Shown here piece by piece: positions 41,929-49,370 of a stretch of DNA of 64,000 nt. Every line of letters begins with the position of its first letter. The stretch's first letter is position 1. The notes under the pieces were generated by a model that saw only the letters and a list, made by a program, of their open reading frames with translations, did no database searches and was not told where the DNA came from. A program made the position numbers and the translations under genes. Source of the DNA: Chryseobacterium camelliae (lineage in GTDB: Bacteria > Bacteroidota > Bacteroidia > Flavobacteriales > Weeksellaceae); assembly GCF_027920545.1 (NCBI RefSeq), contig NZ_CP115859.1, positions 1,916,001-1,980,000 of the forward strand, read 5' to 3'.

Positions 41929-43233
41929 CTAGCTTTGATATCCCAATAACTTTCTAAGCTGGTAAAAAACCCTCTCGATCAATCGTAAATCTTTCGTTAC
42001 GATCTCAGCATTTCCTCTTAATTCTTTATCAAATTTCAAGGTTTTATTATAAGATGTTTTTAGTCCTTTAGAAAGAATAACATCTACATAATAGTTTCCC
42101 TGAGCATCAGGAATCAATGAAATATTCTGAACTTTACCTTCAATAATACCAAATTCCTGGTAAGGATAATTATCCAGCTTTATTAGCACTTTTTCGCCGG
42201 TCATAATTTTCCCGGAATTTATGGTTGGAACAGACATTCTTCCCACTAAAGCCTCTTTTTCATCCGGCAAAATAGAAACGAGAGGATCTCCGGCTTTTAC
42301 AAACTGATTAACCCCGAAAAACTGCTGAAAGCTTGCTACACCATTGGTAGAAGAAGCAATGAGATAAGTCTGTTCCCATTGTTTCAATGATTTTCTAAGC
42401 TGCTCAAATAATTGCAAGGTCTGGGAAGAATAGCTTATTTTGTCTTTTTCGGTATTAATCGCTGTTCCGCTTTTGGTTTTATTCAGATTAGAAATACTTT
42501 CTTCCATCTGAGATAATGAAATATTGATATTTTCCAGGTTTTGCTGAGCCTGAAGGTATTTTATTTTCTCGTTTTCCAATTCTACGGCAGCAATAACTCC
42601 CTGCTTAAACAGTTTTTGAGATCGCTGATAGTTTTTCTTAGTGAGTGAATATTTTAAAGCCTCGAGATTTTTTTGCTGTTTTAAAGTCGAAATTCTGCTT
42701 CTCGACTCTGCAATACTTTGATTTGCGGCTAAATTTTCCGGAGCATACGGTTGAAGCTTGGCAAATAAATGCTCATCCTGAAGCGCTTTTGCAAAATTAT
42801 TGTAATCTCCCTGAAGCTCCCCCAATTTGAAATAAGAGCCTTCACGCATCGGAAAAGAAGACAAATGATTGGATGCAATGGTATCTACAATTTTTTTAAG
42901 TTTCAGAATATCCTCATAATTTGCAGCGGATTGCAGCACCATAAGAACATCTCCTTTTTTAACTTTTTGATGGTCTTTGATAAATATTTTTTCAATCTTT
43001 GAGCTGCTTCTTGCCTCAATTTTCTCCGGTGGGTTTTGAGAAGTTACAATAATCGGTGCAGGAACAAATTCTGGATATTTAATGACATAGCTCATCATCA
43101 ATATCATCACCAAAATGATCAATATAATGGTATTTCCCCAACGAATCATCCAATGCGGAGGCTGGGTAAGAATATCCTGAACGCTTTCTGAGCGCAGTTC
43201 TATACTGTCTAAAATATCTTTATTAGTTTCCAA
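41929..43233 (-). CDS. HlyD-family periplasmic adaptor of the peptide exporter
   Basis: Protein of 434 residues with a TTG start that overlaps the ABC-transporter gene by 11 bases. A single N-terminal membrane helix (NTIILIILVMILMMSYVI) is followed by a biotinyl-lipoyl-like half (KIEKIFIKDHQKVKKGDVLMVLQ), a long coiled-coil hairpin (residues ~150-270, LKQQKNLEALKYSLTKKNYQRSQKLF..) and a C-terminal beta-barrel region (VSILPDEKEALVGRMSVPTI). This is the membrane-fusion protein that links an inner-membrane C39 ABC exporter to an outer-membrane channel. No TolC-type gene is in the cluster, so the channel is presumably shared. Confidence 0.92.
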   Translation of the reverse strand: METNKDILDSIELRSESVQDILTQPPHWMIRWGNTIILIILVMILMMSYVIKYPEFVPAPIIVTSQNPPEKIEARSSSKIEKIFIKDHQKVKKGDVLMVLQSAANYEDILKLKKIVDTIASNHLSSFPMREGSYFKLGELQGDYNNFAKALQDEHLFAKLQPYAPENLAANQSIAESRSRISTLKQQKNLEALKYSLTKKNYQRSQKLFKQGVIAAVELENEKIKYLQAQQNLENINISLSQMEESISNLNKTKSGTAINTEKDKISYSSQTLQLFEQLRKSLKQWEQTYLIASSTNGVASFQQFFGVNQFVKAGDPLVSILPDEKEALVGRMSVPTINSGKIMTGEKVLIKLDNYPYQEFGIIEGKVQNISLIPDAQGNYYVDVILSKGLKTSYNKTLKFDKELRGNAEIVTKDLRLIERVFYQLRKLLGYQS

Positions 43234-45427
43234 GTTCCAATTGATTTTTTACAAGTCTGTAATATTCTCCTTTTAACGCTACCAATTCTGTATGATTTCC
43301 TTCTTCCACCACTTTTCCTTTATCTAAGACAATAATTTTATCGGCATGCTTCACCGTAGAAAGTCTATGCGCAATAACCACCGCTGTTTTCCCTTCGAAA
43401 AACTGTTCAAGATTCTCCATAATTATTTTCTCGTTATTCGCATCTAATGCACTTGTAGCTTCATCAAAGAAAATATATTCGGGAGATTTATATACCGCTC
43501 TGGCAATAAATAATCTCTGTCTTTGTCCTCCGCTAACCCCGACTCCTTCGTTTCCTATTTTGGTATTATAGCTTAAAGGCAGGCTTTCAATAAATTCTTT
43601 AATATTGGCAATTTCTACAGATTTCCTCAGCTTTGCTTTGTCTATATAATCTTCTCCTACAGCAATATTATTGGAAATCGTATCATTGAATACATAACCT
43701 TCCTGCATCACCACCCCGCAATGATCTCTCCAGAATCTCGGGGAAATATTTTTCATTTGGATATTCCCGATTTTTATTTCTCCTTCATTGGGTTCATAAA
43801 ATTTCATTAATAATTTCAGCAAAGTCGTTTTTCCACTTCCGCTGGCTCCTACAATTGCTGTTGTTTTTTGGTAAGGAATGGTTAAATTCAGATTTTCGAA
43901 AACATTTTGATCTGTTCCGATATACCTGAACGACATATTCGTGATCTCAATATCCTGCTGAGGAATTTCCGTTGCATATTGTTCATCCTTATTTTCTTCG
44001 TCCTCTTTATCATGAATCTCTCCTAATCTCTCCAATGAAATTTTGGCATCCTGTGTTTGCCTGATAAAATCAATAAGCTGCATTAATGGACTGTTGAGTT
44101 GTCCAATGATATACTGTACCGAAAGCATCATCCCCAAGGTAAGATTTCCGCTAAGAACCAGTTTGGCCGATAAAAAACTTATCAGAATATCTTTCATCTG
44201 GTTGATAAAGTTTCCTCCCACCGATTGCCATTGTTCTAACGATAAAGATTTAATTCTAAGTTTAAACAGCTTTACTTGTAAAAACTCCCAATCCCAACGT
44301 TTTTGCTTTTCGGCATTGTGCATTTTTATCTCCTGCATTCCGTTGATGAGCTCGATCACCTTGCTCTGCTCCTGGGAAACCTGTGAAAATCTTTTATAAT
44401 CGAGTTCTTTCCTTTTTTTAAGAAAGAAAGTAATCCAACCGATGTATAATGCGGCTCCAATAAAGTACACCACAAACAGTCTGTAATCATAGAATAACAG
44501 TACTATACTGAAAATAATAAGGTTAACCAAAGAGAACAGGGTATTCAGTGAAGAATTGGTCAGCAACTGCTCAATTCTGTGATGATCGTTGATCCTCTGC
44601 ATAATATCCCCGGTCATTCTGGTATCAAAGAAACTGATGGGAAGCTTCATTAATTTGATAAAAAAATCGGAAATAATGGAAATGTTTATTCTTGTTGAAA
44701 GGTGCAGCAAAATCCAGCTTCTGATAATATCAATTCCCATTCTTCCCAGGAAAAGCATAATCTGAGCCAGCAATATGATATAAATAAAGCTCAGATCCTG
44801 ATTCTGAATACCGACATCTACAATACTTTGAGTAAGGAACGGAAGAATAAGAGAAAGTAAACTTCCTGCCAATAATCCCATTGCCAACTGTATGATTAGC
44901 GATTTGTATTTTAGAAGGTATTTTGAAAGAAATGAAAAACTCGCTTTACTTTCCTGGTCATCAAATTCGGTTTGAAAAAATGCGGGTGTCGTTTCAAGAA
45001 TAAGAGCAATTCCCTCTTCTGTTTTTTCAGTGGCATTTTCTCCGATCCATCGTTTGATAAATTCTTCAGAGGTATAGGTAATCAACCCATAACTGGGATC
45101 GGAAACATAAACCTGCTTGTTTTTATCGATTTTATAAACTACAACAAAATGGTTTTTATTCCAGTGAACGATACAAGGAAAGGGAACTTCTGTTGCAAGG
45201 GTTTCAAAATCTACCTGAACCCCCAAAGAGCGGAATCCCATATCTTCAGCGGCATCACTCAACCCTAATAAACTGCTGCCATCCCGTGTTGTTTCAGACA
45301 AATTACGGATTTGCTGTAAGGAAATGCTTTTGCCGTAATGCTTACTGATTATCCTGAGACAGGTCGGTCCGCAATCTTTAGAATCTGGCTGAAGGTAAAA
45401 AGGAAATTTTTTCAAAATTTGATTCAA
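43223..45427 (-). CDS. C39-peptidase ABC transporter (double-glycine peptide exporter)
   Basis: Protein of 734 residues with a TTG start; a stop codon two codons upstream rules out extension. Residues 1-150 are a complete C39 cysteine protease: Cys19 in SKDCGPTCL, His93 in KNHFVVVY and Asp110 in VSDPSYG. Next comes a six-helix ABC membrane domain (~165-460) and a nucleotide-binding domain with Walker A GASGSGKTT, signature VSGGQRQRL and Walker B YIFFDEATSALD. Such exporters clip leader peptides at a double-glycine-type site and export the product. The 52-residue Cys-rich peptide gene 84 bases upstream is the obvious substrate. Confidence 0.95.
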   Translation of the reverse strand: MNQILKKFPFYLQPDSKDCGPTCLRIISKHYGKSISLQQIRNLSETTRDGSSLLGLSDAAEDMGFRSLGVQVDFETLATEVPFPCIVHWNKNHFVVVYKIDKNKQVYVSDPSYGLITYTSEEFIKRWIGENATEKTEEGIALILETTPAFFQTEFDDQESKASFSFLSKYLLKYKSLIIQLAMGLLAGSLLSLILPFLTQSIVDVGIQNQDLSFIYIILLAQIMLFLGRMGIDIIRSWILLHLSTRINISIISDFFIKLMKLPISFFDTRMTGDIMQRINDHHRIEQLLTNSSLNTLFSLVNLIIFSIVLLFYDYRLFVVYFIGAALYIGWITFFLKKRKELDYKRFSQVSQEQSKVIELINGMQEIKMHNAEKQKRWDWEFLQVKLFKLRIKSLSLEQWQSVGGNFINQMKDILISFLSAKLVLSGNLTLGMMLSVQYIIGQLNSPLMQLIDFIRQTQDAKISLERLGEIHDKEDEENKDEQYATEIPQQDIEITNMSFRYIGTDQNVFENLNLTIPYQKTTAIVGASGSGKTTLLKLLMKFYEPNEGEIKIGNIQMKNISPRFWRDHCGVVMQEGYVFNDTISNNIAVGEDYIDKAKLRKSVEIANIKEFIESLPLSYNTKIGNEGVGVSGGQRQRLFIARAVYKSPEYIFFDEATSALDANNEKIIMENLEQFFEGKTAVVIAHRLSTVKHADKIIVLDKGKVVEEGNHTELVALKGEYYRLVKNQLELGN

Positions 45428-45439
45428 AATTTATGATAA

Positions 45440-45467
45440 GAAAGAGGCAGTTTATTCAGCCTCTTTC
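45440..45467 (-). promoter_or_regulatory. Stem-loop between the peptide gene and the exporter gene
   Basis: GAAAGAGGC pairs with GCCTCTTTC around a 10-base loop, ending 12 bases before the exporter start codon on the minus strand. The following bases (TTATCATAAATTTTG) are only moderately T-rich, so it may be a partial terminator or mRNA-stabilising stem that keeps peptide levels above exporter levels. Confidence 0.65.
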
Positions 45468-45511
45468 TTTAAATGAATGTTAGATTTTCTGTAGATTATT
45501 TTAAGAAAAAC

Positions 45512-45670
45512 TTATACATACTGTGGACAAACAACAGCCGGACAGTACATTTTCGGACATCTTGGTCTGCCGTCTGTCGGACAGCAACTATTTGAACAGC
45601 CAATAATGATTGGTCCCGCTCCCAAAATGTCTTTCATTTCGTTTCTTGCTAATTTTTTTAAATTTTTCAT
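45512..45670 (-). CDS. Cysteine-rich bacteriocin-like precursor peptide with double-glycine-type leader
   Basis: Small frame of 52 residues, ATG at 45670. The first 19 residues, MKNLKKLARNEMKDILGAG, look like a C39-type leader: an amphipathic basic helix ending in a Gly-Ala-Gly site (a variant of Gly-Gly). The ~33-residue core starts PIIIGC and has six cysteines at 25, 29, 30, 38, 43 and 48, with six prolines in the core (CCP, RCP, YCP, VCP), suggesting a compact disulfide-bonded peptide. It lies between a VKOR-thioredoxin disulfide-forming protein gene and a C39 exporter gene. Antimicrobial or signalling activity is not known. Flavobacteria commonly have similar leaders (KNLKKL). Confidence 0.85.
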   Translation of the reverse strand: MKNLKKLARNEMKDILGAGPIIIGCSNSCCPTDGRPRCPKMYCPAVVCPQYV

Positions 45671-45738
45671 AATACTTGAATTTGGTAATTCCCTACTCTT
45701 TTTAAGCTTTTCGGATTCCGCTTTTGATTTATTTAAAA

Positions 45739-45756
45739 TTAATCAATTTTGATTAA
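45739..45756. promoter_or_regulatory. Perfect palindrome upstream of the peptide gene
   Basis: TTAATCAATTTTGATTAA: eight-base arms with a two-base centre, midway in the 96-base gap between the VKOR-thioredoxin gene and the peptide start. It could be a repressor or activator site. No convincing TAnnTTTG promoter is visible in this gap. Confidence 0.4.
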
Positions 45757-45766
45757 CGATAATAAT

Positions 45767-47278
45767 CTAAGCCAAAAAATCCTCGTCCTCAATCAATTCA
45801 CCTATAAAATAATAAATATCTTCACGGTCATATTTATCTGGGAACTGATACCCGTTGATCAAAATGATCGGAGTAAAATTAATGCCCGCATTTTTATTTT
45901 CTATAGCCATGTTGACAACAGGGGTAAGGTTTTCATTGCTTGATGTAGTTCCGGCTTTTTGTCTTACTTTGCTTTCATCCCTGGTTTCAAACCAATATTC
46001 AACAAGCTCTATAAATTCTCTTTCAAATTTGTTTTTATAGGTATGCATAAAATCAGAGATCAGGTGGGTAAATTTTTCATTCTGCTGATCCGGAGAGTAA
46101 TTAAACCTCATCTGAACCGATATATCATTAGGATACTGATGTAACAGGTTTTCCACAATTTTATGGGCGTCTTTACAAAACCCGCAATAAGGATTTGATA
46201 CAATTGAAAGATGAAGCTTTGCGCTTTTATTTCCTACAAAAAAGGTATTATTGTCTGAAAATTCAATTTTTTCTTTGTCTAAGAGTTCTCTTTTGAAAAG
46301 ATCATAATTCCTTTTAAATCTAAGATTCTTAGCATTTGATCTCTTAAGTTCTTCTTTTTCATTCAGCAGATTATTAAAAAAAGCAAGAGTAAAAAACAAA
46401 GAAGCAAATACGATAATACTGATAAAAACAATTCCCAGAGAGCTTCCCCAACTAAAATATAATTCACTTATTCCAATCTGGGACAACAGGATAAGTATAA
46501 TAAGCAAGCATACTCTGCAAAAAGATTTTTCTACAAAAAACTGAACATACAAAGAATACACAATCACTAAAGCAGAAATCAAGGCCGTTATCCTTAAAAT
46601 AAACTGCGCATCCGGAAATATAAGTCCCATAAAGGCTATTCCTAAGAAATATACCAAACTAAAATCTGACAATTTCAGTCCTAAAACATTTATTTTATCA
46701 GAAGAAAAAATCTTTGAACAAGAACTCAGGATTGTATTTTTTGCCGTTCCTCCACAAATATTATTAACCACCGCAGATTCCTGCCCGAATTTTTGGTTGA
46801 AAAGCTCTAATGAAATGTAAACTCCAGCTAACGATAATATATTAAAAACAGTTTCATACCAGCTCAGCTGAAGCAGAGAATACAGAATAATCAATCCAAA
46901 AACTGAATAAATAATGGGTTTATAACTGAAAGAAGAATTCTTTTTTGTGCTTTCAGTTTTTTCAAAAAGCAATACAAATTCACTTGAGTTTTTATAGAGC
47001 TCTTCTTTCGTTATATTTTTTATTTTGTCCGAATAAATTGTGAACTGATTTCCTTTTTTTTTCACCAACGAAAAAGAATGATCGACTACAGCGATATATT
47101 CTTCCGGTAATTCATCCCAAAACTCCTTATCCAGCTCATAGGCATCATTGTTTAATCCCAAAAAGTTCAGGGTATCACTAAAAGCTAACGCCGACGGATA
47201 ATTGGGATGAGAGCTAAACTGAAAATAAAACTCTTGCTTATCAAGTTTGAAATAGTCTATAAGTTTTTCAAAATTCAT
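45767..47278 (-). CDS. VKOR-thioredoxin fusion (disulfide-forming membrane protein) with cysteine-less C39-like domain
   Basis: Protein of 503 residues. Residues 1-108 have the C39-peptidase layout seen in Bacteroidota VKOR proteins (SSHPNYPSALAFSDTLNFLG, then VVDHSFSLVKKK and FVLLFE) but no active-site cysteine. Residues ~120-300 are a membrane VKOR domain with loop cysteines 175 and 187 and the active pair FCRVC (254-257). Residues ~340-500 are a periplasmic thioredoxin/DsbA-like domain with CGFC (365-368) and a cis-Pro in NFTPIIL. VKOR fusions oxidise the thioredoxin domain and pass electrons to quinone, making disulfides in exported proteins. As the cluster's first gene it is well placed to fold the six-Cys peptide. 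Confidence 0.92.
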   Translation of the reverse strand: MNFEKLIDYFKLDKQEFYFQFSSHPNYPSALAFSDTLNFLGLNNDAYELDKEFWDELPEEYIAVVDHSFSLVKKKGNQFTIYSDKIKNITKEELYKNSSEFVLLFEKTESTKKNSSFSYKPIIYSVFGLIILYSLLQLSWYETVFNILSLAGVYISLELFNQKFGQESAVVNNICGGTAKNTILSSCSKIFSSDKINVLGLKLSDFSLVYFLGIAFMGLIFPDAQFILRITALISALVIVYSLYVQFFVEKSFCRVCLLIILILLSQIGISELYFSWGSSLGIVFISIIVFASLFFTLAFFNNLLNEKEELKRSNAKNLRFKRNYDLFKRELLDKEKIEFSDNNTFFVGNKSAKLHLSIVSNPYCGFCKDAHKIVENLLHQYPNDISVQMRFNYSPDQQNEKFTHLISDFMHTYKNKFEREFIELVEYWFETRDESKVRQKAGTTSSNENLTPVVNMAIENKNAGINFTPIILINGYQFPDKYDREDIYYFIGELIEDEDFLA

Positions 47279-47455
47279 AAATAATCCTAGATTTTATGAT
47301 GGTGTAATCGTTGAATGATCGTTACTTCTCCGCCAACTGCCTACAGAAGTAAATCGGATAAATATACTGCTTTCATTCAAAATATTTCTAAAATAAAGGA
47401 ATTATTCTATGCTAATTTTAAGAAACTTGATTAAATAATTGATTTCTAATAAATT

Positions 47456-48499
47456 TTAAAACAATCTCAGCTGCTGCTCCTTCGTTCCGGTAAAGTTTTC
47501 CGTAGACAATTTCGGAAACTCTTTTCCGTCGAAAAACTTTTTTCTACCTATTTTAAAAGTATTGTGAATCATTTCAGCAATATTGCCATCTCCTTTCTGA
47601 CGGTCAAAATATCTTTTTTCACCCAGCTTTCCTCCTCTCATAGAACGGATCAGATTTAAAACTTTCTGAGCGCGGTCGGGAAAACTCGCTTCGATCCATT
47701 GTACAAAAACAGGTTCTACAGTATCATTGAGTCTGACCAAAGTATATCCAAAACTTTTAGCTCCGGCTTCTGAAATACTTTTTAAAATATTCAGAGGTTC
47801 ATCGCTATTCAATCCCGGAATAACAGGAGCCACCATAACATGTACGGGAATATTATTTTCCGAAAGAACTTCCACTGCTTTCAGTTTATTTTTCGAAGAG
47901 CTTGTTCTGGGCTCCATTTTTCTTCGCAACTCTTCGTTCATGGTGGGAATGCTTAATGAAACGGAAACCAGGTTTTGTTCTGCCAAAGGTTTTAAAATAT
48001 CCAGGTCTCTTAAAACTAAAGCGTTTTTTGTCAGAATATTTACGGGATGTCTGTAATCCAGGCACACCTGCAGCATCTTTCTTGTAATTTCAAATTGTCT
48101 TTCTGCAGGCTGATAACAATCCGTATTTCCTGAAAGTAAAATCGGCGCCGGTTTATACCCTCTTTTACGAAAAAATGTCTCTAATAATTCCGGTGCATTT
48201 TTCTTGACCATGATCTTTCTTTCAAAGTCAATTCCTGCACTGTATCCCCAATATTCATGCGTCGGTCTTGCAAAACAATACGAACAGCCATGCTCACATC
48301 CCTGATAAGGATTCATAGAATATTCCATCGGCAAATCTTCACTTTTCACCTGATTCACAATGGTTTTCGGGAACACTTCGGTAAAACTTGTTTTGATCAT
48401 TTCCAAATCCTCCTCATCAGGCTCAAAGGTATATCTGTCGAAACGGTTGATAACATTTCGCTGCGCACCCTGACCTTTTATATTCTTTTCGTTCTGCAT
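47456..48499 (-). CDS. PA0069-family radical SAM protein
   Basis: Protein of 347 residues. The radical-SAM motif CEHGCSYC (Cys68, 72, 75) lies in the family-typical YSMNPYQGCEHGCSYCFARPTHEYWG split by context, followed by LSGNTDCYQPAE, ILTKNALVLRD and HVMVAPVIPGLNSDE. These features match the PA0069/SplB-like family of unknown function. It is separated from the VKOR cluster by 177 bases. Those bases hold no clear promoter or gene, so this gene may be unrelated to the peptide system. Confidence 0.9.
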   Translation of the reverse strand: MQNEKNIKGQGAQRNVINRFDRYTFEPDEEDLEMIKTSFTEVFPKTIVNQVKSEDLPMEYSMNPYQGCEHGCSYCFARPTHEYWGYSAGIDFERKIMVKKNAPELLETFFRKRGYKPAPILLSGNTDCYQPAERQFEITRKMLQVCLDYRHPVNILTKNALVLRDLDILKPLAEQNLVSVSLSIPTMNEELRRKMEPRTSSSKNKLKAVEVLSENNIPVHVMVAPVIPGLNSDEPLNILKSISEAGAKSFGYTLVRLNDTVEPVFVQWIEASFPDRAQKVLNLIRSMRGGKLGEKRYFDRQKGDGNIAEMIHNTFKIGRKKFFDGKEFPKLSTENFTGTKEQQLRLF

Positions 48500-48559
48500 T
48501 TCAATGTAAAATTAGAATGGAAGTTTTTGAAAATAATGAGTTTTAACACTAAAGTTTTC

Positions 48560-48595
48560 CACAAAAAAACCGGTCCTTTCAAAAGGGCCGGTTTT
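48560..48595 (-). terminator. Terminator after the small membrane protein gene
   Basis: AAAACCGGCCC pairs with GGACCGGTTTT on the minus strand (48595-48567, one wobble), followed by a T run. It ends transcription of the gene at 48816-48622. Confidence 0.88.
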
Positions 48596-48621
48596 AAACA
48601 TAATTTAAATATATTCTTTTA

Positions 48622-48816
48622 CTACTTCAATGCATAAAACTCTACCCCATGATAATCCTCATCGTGATTTTTTCTATCAAAATGTCTGTGATAATCTGAA
48701 TAGGTGTCACTGTATTTTTTATCTTTTTTTGTCAATATTTTTTTAATGCCTATAAAACTTAATACTGCCAAAAAGCCAACTCCTCCTGCCAGTAATACTC
48801 CAACTTCTTTTTTCAT
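48622..48816 (-). CDS. Small single-span membrane protein, unknown function
   Basis: Protein of 64 residues from the ATG at 48816. One helix (VGVLLAGGVGFLAVLSFIGI) near the N-terminus is followed by a highly charged Lys/Asp/His/Tyr tail (KKDKKYSDTYSDYHRHFD), a layout like YtxH-type small stress proteins. An upstream ATG at 48858 would add 14 residues and is less likely. A strong terminator follows. Confidence 0.7.
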   Translation of the reverse strand: MKKEVGVLLAGGVGFLAVLSFIGIKKILTKKDKKYSDTYSDYHRHFDRKNHDEDYHGVEFYALK

Positions 48817-48978
48817 ATTCTCGTTTGATTTATTTTTATTAAGTCTTACAAAAAACATACCTATTATTATTTTTAAATTATAAATTTTGTTAACATTGCT
48901 TTCTGTTTAAATATTGATTTAATAATATCTAGCAGAGATAAATGGTTTAATTCTTGTAGTACCTATAAAAAATTAATT

Positions 48979-49329
48979 ATGGAAAACGCAGACAACATAG
49001 ACAGAATGGCAACCCTTAGCCAGGTAATGGCAAAGCTTAAAGAAAGGGGGATAGATAAAGAGTTGAGGATGAATGAGCAGGGTGAAATGAAATTTGAAAA
49101 TTCTGACAGAAATTATGTTTCTTCCGATTTAATTATCCTAAAAACGTATCGTTTCGAAGGGGACAGCAATCCGGATGACAATGCTGTTTTGTATGTGGTA
49201 AAAGACAATATGGGAAATCAGGGAATGATTATCGATTCTTACGGAGCAGACAGCAACTATTCCGGGGAGAAATTCGATGCTTTTTTAAGAGATATTCCCG
49301 TAGAAGAAGTTGACGATTACAATTTTTAA
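48979..49329 (+). CDS. Conserved small protein (named phosphoribosylpyrophosphate-synthetase-like in some genomes)
   Basis: Protein of 116 residues, acidic and cytoplasmic. The segment MATLSQVMAKLKERGIDKELRMNE, followed by TYRFEGDSNPDDNAVLYVVKDNMGNQGMIIDSYGAD, matches a small Bacteroidota family that databases often name phosphoribosylpyrophosphate synthetase, although it has none of that enzyme's catalytic motifs. The function should be regarded as unknown. Confidence 0.85.
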   Translation: MENADNIDRMATLSQVMAKLKERGIDKELRMNEQGEMKFENSDRNYVSSDLIILKTYRFEGDSNPDDNAVLYVVKDNMGNQGMIIDSYGADSNYSGEKFDAFLRDIPVEEVDDYNF

Positions 49330-49338
49330 CAAAATATA

Positions 49339-49370
49339 AAACTCCTGAAATTATTCTGTTTCGGGAGTTT
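49339..49370. terminator. Bidirectional terminator between convergent genes
   Basis: AAACTCC-TGAAA pairs with TTTC-GGGAGTTT (one unpaired G). The 3' arm contains the last codons of the AsmA-like gene. Confidence 0.75.
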
